A stretch of DNA of 39,839 bases, taken from NCBI GenBank assembly GCA_900543215.1, contig UQQR01000015.1, positions 1 through 39,839 of the forward strand. The letters run 5' to 3'. The notes under the pieces were generated by a model. It was given only the letters and a program-made list of their open reading frames with translations. It made no database searches and was not told where the DNA came from. Positions 1-7,173 of this stretch are shown one piece after another. The stretch comes from an uncultured Oscillospiraceae bacterium (GTDB taxonomy: Bacteria; Bacillota; Clostridia; Oscillospirales; Acutalibacteraceae). The translations under genes were made by a program, and so were the position numbers. Position 1 is the stretch's first letter; each line of letters opens with the position of its first letter.

Positions 1-1
1 C

Positions 2-151
2 CGCACCGGCACCTTCCTGTGCTGCGAGCACTACAACCTCAAGCCGGATATCGTTACCCTGGCCAAGGGCCTGGGCGGCGGTTTGCCCATCGGTGCCGTG
101 CTGCTGAGCGAAAAGGTGCTGGCCAACATCGAAACCGTGCTGGCCGAATAA
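2..151 (+). pseudogene. Acetylornithine/class III aminotransferase fragment (ArgD-like), cut by the window start and internally shortened
   Basis: The reading frame open at the window edge gives 49 residues and a stop. The stretch RTGTFLCCEH..KPDIVTLAKGLGGG matches the PLP-binding region of acetylornithine aminotransferases; the lysine in AKGLGGG (residue 22 of the fragment) would hold the cofactor. In the family this region is followed by GDHGSTFGGNP and over 100 more residues. Here the frame goes from LLSEKV straight to LANIETVLAE and stops, which resembles joining the middle of ArgD to its last residues. Codons are strongly GC-ending (CTG, GCC, ACC), unlike every other gene in the window. 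It could be a decayed gene, a transferred scrap, or an assembly joint. The family call is fairly safe; function as an enzyme is unlikely. Confidence 0.6.
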
Positions 152-164
152 CCCCGAAACCCGC

Positions 165-199
165 AAAATCCCCCGCCCATTTCGCATAGGCGGGGGATT
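165..199 (-). terminator. Rho-independent terminator after the IMP dehydrogenase gene
   Basis: Perfect 11-bp arms AATCCCCCGCC (167-177) and GGCGGGGGATT (189-199) enclose an 11-base loop. Read on the minus strand the stem is followed by a short U-run, so it ends the leftward transcript. It may also stop the rightward ArgD-like fragment, with a weaker tail. Confidence 0.75.
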
Positions 200-212
200 C
201 TCTTTATAAAAT

Positions 213-1493
213 TCAGTCTTCCAAATTCAAATTGCAAAACGAACCGAGATTTCCGTCCTTCCAGTGGCGGCGGCAGAGACTGACGTAGGCGGAATTGCCG
301 CCCATCATAATCTTGTTCGTAGGGCTTTCGTCGAAACGTGCAAAATATCTGCCGAGCATCACGAAATCCGCGCCCATTGCAAGCGCCAGCGTCATATGGT
401 GGTCGTGAACTATTCCGCCGTCGGAGCATACGGGGATATATATTCCGGTCTTTTCATAGTATTCGTCACGGGCGGCGCAGACCTCAATAAGTGCAGTGGC
501 TTGTCCTCTGCCTATTCCCTTGGTTTCACGGGTTATGCATATGGAGCCGCCGCCGATACCTACCTTTATAAAATCGGCGCTTGCTTCGGCTAAAAACATA
601 AATCCCTCACGGTCAACAACATTTCCGGCGCCTACCTTTACGCTGTCGCCGTATTTTTTGCGTACAAACGCGAGAGTTCTTGACTGCCATTCGCTGAAGC
701 CCTCGGAAGAATCAATACAAAGTACATCTGCGCCTGCCGCTATTAAAGCCGGTACTCTTTCCTCATAGTCTCTGGTATTGATTCCCGCGCCTACCACATA
801 GCGCTTGTGCCTGTCAAGCAACTCATTGGGGTTTTCCTTGTGCGCGTCGTAATCCTTGCGAAAAACAAAATACTTTAAGCCGCCGTTTTTATCAACAATT
901 GGGAGTGAATTAAGCTTATTGTCCCATATAATATCGTTTGCCTGCTTTAAGGTGGTGTCTTCCTTCCCTACAATAAGTGAGGAAAGAGGGGTCATAAAGT
1001 CCTTTACCTTTGAGCTCTCGTCCATACGGCTTACACGGTAATCTCTGCTTGTCACTATGCCGAGGAGCTTACCGTCGGGTTTGCCGTTTGATGTTACGGC
1101 AACAGTCGAGTGGCCGTTTTTAGCTTTAAGCGCCAAAATATCCGCAAGGGTGTCGTCAGGTGTGACATTGGATTCGCTTACAACAAAGCCTGCCTTATAG
1201 CTTTTGGCTTTCTCAACCATAGCCGCCTCGTCCTCGGTGGATTGCGAGCCGTAAATAAACGATACGCCGCCCTCTCTGGCGAGAGCCACCGCAAGCCTGT
1301 CGCCCGACACGGACTGCATTATAGCCGAGGTAAGCGGAATGTTCATCGATATTGTGGGTTCTTCGCCCTTTTTGTATTTTACAAGAGGAGTTTTAAGGCT
1401 TACATTTGCCGGTATACAGTCGGCAGAGGAATAGCCCGGAACTAACAGGTATTCATTAAAGGTGTGGGATGTTTCATTAAAATAATAAGCCAT
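213..1493 (-). CDS. guaB: IMP dehydrogenase, Tritrichomonas-like type, shortened C-terminus
   Basis: IMP dehydrogenase oxidises IMP to XMP with NAD, the first committed step to GMP. The 426-residue protein has the N-terminal barrel start (HTFNEYLLVPG, residues 10-20), two CBS segments at about 110-215, IDSS with Asp261, and the loop GIGGGSIC with the catalytic Cys319, followed by KGIGRGQA and SDGGIV. These residue numbers equal those I recall for the Tritrichomonas foetus enzyme, a known bacterial-type IMPDH. The family is usually about 485-505 residues. Here the chain ends shortly after RYFARFDESP, so the mobile flap with its Arg-Tyr pair (418/419 in T. foetus) and the C-terminal strand are missing or replaced by RRHWKDGNLG. 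The start follows AAGGAG by a good distance. It lies 68 bp downstream of feoAB on the same strand. Without the flap, hydrolysis of the E-XMP intermediate should be poor, so activity is uncertain. Confidence 0.85.
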   Translation of the reverse strand: MAYYFNETSHTFNEYLLVPGYSSADCIPANVSLKTPLVKYKKGEEPTISMNIPLTSAIMQSVSGDRLAVALAREGGVSFIYGSQSTEDEAAMVEKAKSYKAGFVVSESNVTPDDTLADILALKAKNGHSTVAVTSNGKPDGKLLGIVTSRDYRVSRMDESSKVKDFMTPLSSLIVGKEDTTLKQANDIIWDNKLNSLPIVDKNGGLKYFVFRKDYDAHKENPNELLDRHKRYVVGAGINTRDYEERVPALIAAGADVLCIDSSEGFSEWQSRTLAFVRKKYGDSVKVGAGNVVDREGFMFLAEASADFIKVGIGGGSICITRETKGIGRGQATALIEVCAARDEYYEKTGIYIPVCSDGGIVHDHHMTLALAMGADFVMLGRYFARFDESPTNKIMMGGNSAYVSLCRRHWKDGNLGSFCNLNLED

Positions 1494-1561
1494 TTTATTA
1501 TCTCCTTTTAATTATATTTATACGATTATATCACAACACGGCGAAAAATAAAAGAAGAATT

Positions 1562-3916
1562 TTACAATATTCCTAAGATAATACATACTGTCCGCGCAAG
1601 CAGGGCGCAGATCCAGGCTAAAATACACTGACCTGCGATTATCAAAGCCGCCCATTTTCCGCCAAGCTCCCGTTTTATGGCGGCAACGGCCGCTATGCAT
1701 GGAGTGTAAAGCAAACAAAAAACCAACATACTTATGGCAGAGGAGACGGGCATAATCGCTGTTATACCTACGCCTGCCGTTAAAACCTCAAGCGTTGAAA
1801 CAACACTTTCTTTTGCCATAAATCCCGCAATCAGGGCGGTTACTATTCTCCAGTCATTGAGTCCCACGGGTGCAAAGATGGGCGCTATAAATCCTGCGAG
1901 GAGCGCCAGTATGCTGTCCTTTGAGTCCTTGACCGCGTTAAGCCCGAAGTCAAAGGTCTGCAAAAACCATACAACTATCGAAGCCAAAAAGATAACGGTA
2001 AAGGCTCGGCTTAAAAAGTCCCTTGCCTTATCCCATAAAAGCATAAGGACATTTTTTGCGCCCGGCATACGGTAATTAGGCAGCTCCATTACAAACGGGA
2101 CCGCCTCGCCCTTAAAAACGGTGCTTTTGGTAGTAAGTGCTACAAGTATGCCGACAACAATACCCAAAAGATAAATACTTATCATAATAAGTCCGCTGTA
2201 ACGGGGAAAGAAATTCTGAATAAAAAAGCCGTATATCGGGAGTTTTGCGGTACAGCTCATAAACGGGGTCAGAATTACCGTCATACGGCGGTCACGCTGA
2301 GAGGGGAGCGTACGGCTTGCCATTACACCCGGGACCGTACAGCCGAAACCTATCAGCATAGGCACTATGCTTCTGCCCGACAGCCCGATTTTACGGAGCA
2401 GCTTGTCGGTGACAAATGCGACCCTTGCCATATAACCGCTGTCTTCAAGAAGTGACAAAAAGAAAAACAGAACAACTATAATAGGCACAAAGCTTACCAC
2501 ACTGCCTACGCCCGTAAATATTCCGTCTATTATAAGCGAGCGCAGTATGCCGTTTACATTGCCCGCGATAAGCATATTGTTTACGGCGCCGGTCAGACTG
2601 TTTATACCAAGCTGTAAAAGATTTTGGAGAGAGGAGCCTATAACATTAAAGGTGAGGAAAAAGACAAGCGCCATAATAAGTATAAAGGACGGTATGGCGG
2701 TATATTTACCCGTGAGTATTTTATCAATCTTTCGGCTGCGGATGTGTTCCTTGCTTTCACTCGGCTTCACGACGGTTTTATCGCAAAGCTCTGTTATGAA
2801 GGAAAAACGCATATCCGCCATTGCCGCCGCGCGGTCAAGACCTCTTTCTTCCTCCATTTGAATGATAATATGTTCAACAGCCTCAGCTTCGTTGCTGTCA
2901 AGCTTCAGCTTTTCCTCTATGCGTTTATCGCCTTCTATCAGCTTTCCTGCGGCAAATCTTAACGGTATTCTCGCGCGGACAGCGTGATCCTCTATTAGGT
3001 GCATAATACTGTGAATCGCCCTATGTACCGCGCCTGTTCTTCCGTCATCCCTGCAAAAATCGGTTCGGTGCGGCTTTTCGGCGTATTCGGCTATATGAAC
3101 CGCGTGTCTGATAAGCTCGTCTACGCCCTCGTTTTTACTGGCGGATATGGGAACTACCGGTATGCCGAGCAGCCTTTCCATATCGTTTATACGTACAGTG
3201 CCGCCGTTTGAACGAACCTCGTCCATCATATTAAGTGCGAGAACCATCGGAATATCCAATTCCATTAATTGCATTGTAAGGTATAGGTTCCGCTCAATAT
3301 TAGTCGCGTCAACTATATTTATGATACCTTTTGGTTTTTCATCAAGAATAAACCGACGGGAAACTATTTCTTCGGAAGTATAAGGAGACAGGGAGTAAAT
3401 GCCCGGCAGATCCGTAACTTCTGTGTTTTCATAGCCCTTTATAGCGCCGCTTTTGCGGTCTACCGTAACGCCGGGGAAATTGCCGACATGCTGATTTGAG
3501 CCGGTAAGCTGATTGAAAAGGGTCGTTTTTCCGCAATTCTGATTGCCTGCCAGCGCAAAGGTAAGCCGTGTACCCTTGGGGAGCGGCTTTTCCTCGCTTC
3601 TGTCGTGATAAACTCCGTCCTCGCCGAGTCCGGGGTGTTCTCCAGTCTTAAGAGAAGAAATACAATTATCATGTTTTCGTTCCGATTTTCCGTTAACGGG
3701 CCGTACAAGTATTTTTTCGGCATCCGCAACACGGAGCGTTAATTCATAGCTGTGTATGCGAAATTCCATCGGGTCACCCATGGGCGCGAATTTTTCAAGC
3801 GTTATTTCAGCCCCCGGAATAACCCCCATATCCAAAAAATGCTGACGGAGACTTCCCTCGCCGCCGACCTTTTCAATAACTGCAGTGTTTCCGATTTTAA
3901 GATCCCTTAAAGTCAT
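1562..3916 (-). CDS. feoB: FeoA-FeoB fusion, ferrous iron transporter
   Basis: A 784-residue fusion for Fe(II) uptake at the cytoplasmic membrane. Residues 1-73 form a FeoA SH3-like domain (MTLRDLKIGN..LVRPV). After a linker comes the FeoB GTPase: P-loop GNQNCGKT at 124-131, DLPG at 169-172, NMMD at 229-232 and SASKNEG as the G5 region. The C-terminal half carries many membrane segments with the two gate motifs, including GCTVPGVMASRTLPSQRDRR and LLYTPCIAAVAAIKRELGGK. The start is placed at the ATG at 3916, preceded by AGGGG; an in-frame upstream start at 3955 lies inside the promoter -10 region and is rejected. Its promoter is back to back with that of rpsB. No clear Fur box was seen. FeoA-FeoB fusions are known in Firmicutes and Bacteroidetes. 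Family call is very sure. Confidence 0.97.
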   Translation of the reverse strand: MTLRDLKIGNTAVIEKVGGEGSLRQHFLDMGVIPGAEITLEKFAPMGDPMEFRIHSYELTLRVADAEKILVRPVNGKSERKHDNCISSLKTGEHPGLGEDGVYHDRSEEKPLPKGTRLTFALAGNQNCGKTTLFNQLTGSNQHVGNFPGVTVDRKSGAIKGYENTEVTDLPGIYSLSPYTSEEIVSRRFILDEKPKGIINIVDATNIERNLYLTMQLMELDIPMVLALNMMDEVRSNGGTVRINDMERLLGIPVVPISASKNEGVDELIRHAVHIAEYAEKPHRTDFCRDDGRTGAVHRAIHSIMHLIEDHAVRARIPLRFAAGKLIEGDKRIEEKLKLDSNEAEAVEHIIIQMEEERGLDRAAAMADMRFSFITELCDKTVVKPSESKEHIRSRKIDKILTGKYTAIPSFILIMALVFFLTFNVIGSSLQNLLQLGINSLTGAVNNMLIAGNVNGILRSLIIDGIFTGVGSVVSFVPIIVVLFFFLSLLEDSGYMARVAFVTDKLLRKIGLSGRSIVPMLIGFGCTVPGVMASRTLPSQRDRRMTVILTPFMSCTAKLPIYGFFIQNFFPRYSGLIMISIYLLGIVVGILVALTTKSTVFKGEAVPFVMELPNYRMPGAKNVLMLLWDKARDFLSRAFTVIFLASIVVWFLQTFDFGLNAVKDSKDSILALLAGFIAPIFAPVGLNDWRIVTALIAGFMAKESVVSTLEVLTAGVGITAIMPVSSAISMLVFCLLYTPCIAAVAAIKRELGGKWAALIIAGQCILAWICALLARTVCIILGIL

Positions 3917-3945
3917 GATTTTTTCCCCTAATAAGATTTTAAATA

Positions 3946-3974
3946 ATAATACCACAAAAAGGTTGGTTTTACAA
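3946..3974 (-). promoter_or_regulatory. Promoter of feoAB
   Basis: Minus strand: TTGTAA (3969-3974), 17-bp spacer, TATTAT (3946-3951). It sits about 30 bp upstream of the chosen feoAB start, and its -35 is 24 bp from the -35 of the divergent rpsB promoter, so one bound protein could affect both. Confidence 0.6.
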
Positions 3975-3998
3975 ATACTTATATAGCATAAAAAACAC

Positions 3999-4027
3999 TT
4001 GATTTTTTAGAAAAAATGTGGTATAAT
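3999..4027 (+). promoter_or_regulatory. Promoter of rpsB-tsf
   Basis: TTGATT (3999-4004), exactly 17 bp, then perfect TATAAT (4022-4027). The expected start near 4034 leaves a leader of about 118 bases before rpsB. Long leaders before ribosomal protein operons often hold autoregulatory RNA; I see only a weak 4-bp hairpin next to the ribosome site and claim no known motif. Confidence 0.8.
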
Positions 4028-4151
4028 CATTCGGCTGTTCGGTATGGACGGTAATAAAAAACACACATTCTGCTTTGAACCGGCAAGGTGTTTTCTTTGA
4101 AAATTCCCGGAAAACGGCAGGATGGAGGTAAAACCTTAGGAGGAAAAACAA

Positions 4152-4913
4152 ATGGCAGTAGTATCAATGAAACAGCTTCTTGAAGCCGGTGTTCATTTCG
4201 GACATCAGACAAGACGCTGGAACCCGAAAATGGCAGAATACATTTTCACCGAGCGTAACGGAATTTACATTATCGACCTTCAGAAGACCGTTAAAAAGCT
4301 CAACGAGGCATATATGTTTGCCCGTGACATTGCGGCAGAAGGCGGCGATATACTTTTCGTAGGCACTAAAAAGCAGGCTCAGGATTCCGTTAAGGAAGAG
4401 GCAGAGCATTGCGGTATGCCTTATGTCAACGCCCGTTGGCTCGGCGGAATGCTTACTAACTTTACAACTATCCGTACCCGTATTGCGAGACTCAATCAGC
4501 TTCGCACAATGAGAGACGACGGAACATTTGAGCTTCTCCCCAAAAAAGAAGTTGTTAAGCTCAATCTTGAAATAGAAAAACTTGAGAAATTCTTAGGCGG
4601 TATTCAGGATATGAAGAAGCTCCCCGGAGCACTCTTTATAGTTGACCCCCGCAAGGAAAGAATTGCAGTTGCGGAAGCTAAGAAATTAGGTATCCCGATT
4701 ATTGCTATCGTTGATACAAACTGCGATCCTGACGAAATTGACGCTGTAATCCCCGGAAACGACGACGCTATCCGTGCAGTTAAACTTATTGCAGAAACAA
4801 TGGCGGCCGCAGTTATCGAGGGCAGACAGGGCTCCGAAATGGGAACCGCTGCCGAGGACGGCGAAGCTGAAGAGGCTGTTTCCGAAGAAGAAACCGCTGC
4901 TGACGCAGAATAA
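4152..4913 (+). CDS. rpsB: Ribosomal protein uS2
   Basis: Small-subunit ribosomal protein S2, needed for late 30S assembly. The start MAVVSMKQLLEAGVHFGHQT is the classic S2 N-terminus, and RRWNPKMAEYIF, DLQKTV, GTKKQAQ and RWLGGMLTNFTTI follow in the expected order, with VDPRKERIAVAEA and IAIVDTNCDP later. At 253 residues it is normal for Firmicutes; the last 20 or so residues are an acidic tail rich in Glu and Ala. A strong AGGAGG site is placed 10 bases before the ATG. It is the first gene of a two-gene unit with tsf, 37 bp away, driven by a near-consensus promoter. Confidence 0.99.
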   Translation: MAVVSMKQLLEAGVHFGHQTRRWNPKMAEYIFTERNGIYIIDLQKTVKKLNEAYMFARDIAAEGGDILFVGTKKQAQDSVKEEAEHCGMPYVNARWLGGMLTNFTTIRTRIARLNQLRTMRDDGTFELLPKKEVVKLNLEIEKLEKFLGGIQDMKKLPGALFIVDPRKERIAVAEAKKLGIPIIAIVDTNCDPDEIDAVIPGNDDAIRAVKLIAETMAAAVIEGRQGSEMGTAAEDGEAEEAVSEEETAADAE

Positions 4914-4950
4914 TTATTTTTAAGATCAAACCTTACAGGAGGAAAATATA

Positions 4951-5862
4951 ATGGCTTTTACTGCTAAAGATGTACAGGCTTTAAGAGAAAAGACCGGTTG
5001 CGGTATGATGGACTGCAAAAAAGCCCTTGTTGAGTGCGACGGAAATATGGACGCCGCTGCGGATTATCTCCGTGAAAAGGGACTTGCTTCCCAGGCCAAA
5101 AAGGCAAGCCGCGTTGCCGCTGAAGGAACCGTTTGTGCTTATACCAAAAACGGCGTAGGCGCCGTTGTTGAAATCAACAGCGAGACCGATTTCGTTGCAA
5201 ACGGCGACGGCTTTAAGGCGTTGGCCGCAAAGATTGCGGAAATCGTTGCCGAAGAAAATCCGGCGGATGTTGACGCGCTTTTGGCTACGAAAAAGGACGG
5301 TAAGACCGTTGAAGAAATGGTACAGGAGCTCTTCCTTGCCGTTCGTGAAAATATAAAGGTTCGCCGTTTTGCCCGTTACGAGGGTAAGGTTGTTTCCTAT
5401 GTTCACGCAGGCGGTAAAATCGGCGTTCTTGTAAACTTCGATACCGCTCTTGACGCCGATAACGCAGAGTTCGTTGCTATGGGTAAGAATGTTGCAATGC
5501 AGATTGCGGCTATGAATCCGGCTTATCTTGACGAAGCTTCGGTTCCGGCTGAGGTTATCGAGAAGGAAAAAGAGATCCTTATCGCTCAGATGAAGGAAGA
5601 CCCCAAGATGGCTAACAAGCCCGAGGCGGTTCTCGGAAAAATTGTTGAGGGTAAAATCGGCAAGTACTACAAGGAAAATTGCCTTGTTGACCAGCAGTTT
5701 GTTATCGACGGCGATATAACCGTAGGCAAGTATGTTGAAAATACAGCCAAGGCTCTCGGCTCCGATATAAAGATTGCTTCGTTTGTTCGTTTTGAAAAGG
5801 GCGAGGGAATTGAAAAGAGAGTTGACGATTTTGCGGCGGAAGTTGCCGGAATGGTAAAATAA
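4951..5862 (+). CDS. tsf: Elongation factor Ts
   Basis: EF-Ts is the guanine-nucleotide exchange factor of EF-Tu. The 303-residue product starts with the UBA-like domain (VQALREKTGCGMMDCKKAL, residues 8-26) and contains the signature ETDFVA, with TDFV at 79-82, the loop that opens the nucleotide site of EF-Tu. Two core subdomains follow and the length is normal. AGGAGG lies nine bases ahead of the ATG. It follows rpsB and ends at a strong hairpin terminator. In many bacteria pyrH and frr follow tsf; here the transcript stops. Confidence 0.99.
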   Translation: MAFTAKDVQALREKTGCGMMDCKKALVECDGNMDAAADYLREKGLASQAKKASRVAAEGTVCAYTKNGVGAVVEINSETDFVANGDGFKALAAKIAEIVAEENPADVDALLATKKDGKTVEEMVQELFLAVRENIKVRRFARYEGKVVSYVHAGGKIGVLVNFDTALDADNAEFVAMGKNVAMQIAAMNPAYLDEASVPAEVIEKEKEILIAQMKEDPKMANKPEAVLGKIVEGKIGKYYKENCLVDQQFVIDGDITVGKYVENTAKALGSDIKIASFVRFEKGEGIEKRVDDFAAEVAGMVK

Positions 5863-5874
5863 TCAAGCTTTAGG

Positions 5875-5909
5875 ATACTGCCGGTTATAATTGCCGGCAG
5901 TATTTTTTT
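5875..5909 (+). terminator. Terminator of rpsB-tsf
   Basis: Arms ATACTGCCGG and CCGGCAGTAT (10 bp, perfect) are followed by seven T residues (5903-5909), 12 bases after the tsf stop. Confidence 0.9.
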
Positions 5910-5967
5910 GCGTATATCAAGCGCAATACATTAATAAAGAATTCATAAAAAGGCAAAATTCGGCAGT

Positions 5968-5973
5968 TATAAT
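5968..5973 (+). promoter_or_regulatory. -10 element of the alarmone synthetase gene
   Basis: A perfect TATAAT 31 bp before the start codon. No good -35 is present at 16-18 bp; TTCATA (5942-5947) is too far at 20 bp. Support is therefore only partial. Confidence 0.45.
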
Positions 5974-6004
5974 AGAATCAGACTTTTGATACGGAGACGG
6001 AAAA

Positions 6005-6709
6005 ATGATTGATATAAAAGATATAGAAACAAAAAAACTGCTTGACAACGCAAGTGAAATTTTGGAGCAGACAAAACCGTTTGCGGAGCTTATGATGCGT
6101 TATAAATGCGCTATGCTTGAGGTTAAAACAAAGCTTGATGTTTTAAACACTCAGCTTTCACTTGAAAATGACCGCAATCCGTTTGAATCGATTAATTGCA
6201 GAATTAAAACAGTTCCGAGCATTATAGAAAAGCTCAACCGCAAGGGTTTTGAACTGTCGGCCGAGAGTATAGAAAAAAATCTTAATGATGTTGCGGGAAT
6301 AAGGGTTATCTGCTCATTCCCCGATGACATTTATATTCTTGCCGATAAGCTTTGCTCGCAGGACGATATACGGCTTATAGAAAAAAAGGATTACATAAAA
6401 AACCCAAAGCCGAACGGTTACAGAAGTCTGCATTTAATTCTGGAAATTCCGATTTTTTTAATGACCGAAAAGAAGTATATGCGGGTAGAGGTTCAGTTCC
6501 GCACAATAGCTATGGATTTTTGGGCAAGTCTTGAGCATAAGCTTAAATACAAAAAGAATGTCAAGTCCGACGCCGCCGAAATATCAAAGTCGCTCAAAGA
6601 ATGTGCGGAAGAAATAAGCCGTCTTGACCTTAAAATGCAGGAAATACATAAAAAAATCAATTATGACAGTGAAACGCCTGAAATGTATAATTTTCGGCTT
6701 ACCGTATAA
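6005..6709 (+). CDS. relQ: Small alarmone synthetase, RelQ/YjbM type GTP pyrophosphokinase
   Basis: Transfers pyrophosphate from ATP to GTP/GDP to make (p)ppGpp. The 234-residue protein holds only the RelA/SpoT synthetase domain, with no HD hydrolase, TGS or ACT domain, as in small alarmone synthetases. Visible motifs: DVAGIR (95-100), KDYIKNPKPNGYRSLH (128-143), EVQFRT (162-167) and AMDFWASLEHKLKYK (169-183). The region 188-215 is a charged helix typical of the RelQ tetramer tail. GGAG lies nine bases before the ATG. The gene stands alone, between the tsf terminator and a long hairpin shared with the converging abrB. RelQ rather than RelP is inferred from length and the DFWASLEHKLKYK segment. 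Confidence 0.9.
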   Translation: MIDIKDIETKKLLDNASEILEQTKPFAELMMRYKCAMLEVKTKLDVLNTQLSLENDRNPFESINCRIKTVPSIIEKLNRKGFELSAESIEKNLNDVAGIRVICSFPDDIYILADKLCSQDDIRLIEKKDYIKNPKPNGYRSLHLILEIPIFLMTEKKYMRVEVQFRTIAMDFWASLEHKLKYKKNVKSDAAEISKSLKECAEEISRLDLKMQEIHKKINYDSETPEMYNFRLTV

Positions 6710-6753
6710 ACAAAGCCTTTGGATTATCGGTTTTGATAATCCAAAGGCTTTGT
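6710..6753. terminator. Shared hairpin between converging relQ and abrB
   Basis: A perfect 19-bp stem (6710-6728 with 6735-6753) around the 6-base loop GGTTTT begins at the base after the relQ stop. U-runs outside the stem are weak on both strands, so it may act by stem strength, or partly as an RNA-end stabiliser, in addition to terminating. Confidence 0.75.
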
Positions 6754-6775
6754 AATATCATATTGAATTTTATTG

Positions 6776-7036
6776 CTATTCAGCGGAATCCTTAAGTGAA
6801 TACAGCTTTTCAATGCAGCTTTTACAGACATTGTATCCGGCAAACCTTACACTGTCCGCAAGTGAATCGCAGAAAATGCAGGTCGGCTGATACTTTTTCA
6901 AAATAACCTTGTCATTGTCCATATAAATTTCAAAGCTGTCAACATCATTCTCAATTTTGAGTTGCTTTCGTATTTCTTTCGGAATAACAACACGGCCCAT
7001 TTTATCTACTGCTCTTACCATTCCTGTTGATTTCAT
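6776..7036 (-). CDS. AbrB-family transition-state regulator with zinc knuckle
   Basis: An 86-residue DNA-binding protein. Residues 1-50 are the AbrB/SpoVT swapped-hairpin domain (MKSTGMVRAVDKMGRVVIPK), which binds AT-rich DNA as a dimer or tetramer and usually represses stationary-phase genes. Residues 53-74 carry a second small module with Cys53-x2-Cys56 and Cys71-x2-Cys74, the pattern of a zinc knuckle found in many clostridial AbrB relatives but not in the Bacillus protein. AGGAGG precedes the ATG. The promoter just upstream is AT-rich and may be a self-binding site. Targets are unknown. Confidence 0.9.
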   Translation of the reverse strand: MKSTGMVRAVDKMGRVVIPKEIRKQLKIENDVDSFEIYMDNDKVILKKYQPTCIFCDSLADSVRFAGYNVCKSCIEKLYSLKDSAE

Positions 7037-7066
7037 TTCCGCACCCTCCTAAATCAGGTTGTAAAT

Positions 7067-7096
7067 ATTTTACCATATATACATAATAATTGTCAA
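7067..7096 (-). promoter_or_regulatory. Promoter of abrB
   Basis: Minus strand: TTGACA (7091-7096), 18-bp AT-rich spacer, TAAAAT (7067-7072). The consensus -35 and the AT-rich spacer fit a strong promoter open to AbrB autoregulation; the latter is inference. Confidence 0.75.
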
Positions 7097-7173
7097 TATT
7101 TAGGAATTGCATAGCATTATTCCGCTGTAGCATACAGAAAATACAGAAAATTTGCGGCAAATGGTAAGAAAGA

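Noticed and set aside
31..429. 132-codon leftward open frame over the start of the window
   Set aside because: It runs across the terminator and antisense to the ArgD fragment and out of frame with IMPDH; composition and content (Arg/Phe/Ser mix) look non-coding.
4030..4151. rpsB leader as a known S2 autoregulatory RNA
   Set aside because: Only a 4-bp AGGT/ACCT hairpin next to the ribosome site was seen; not enough for a named element.
7130..7173. ATTTGCCGCAAAT palindrome after nadE
   Set aside because: The stem is at most five pairs with a three-base loop; could be chance, though TTTT-rich sequence follows.
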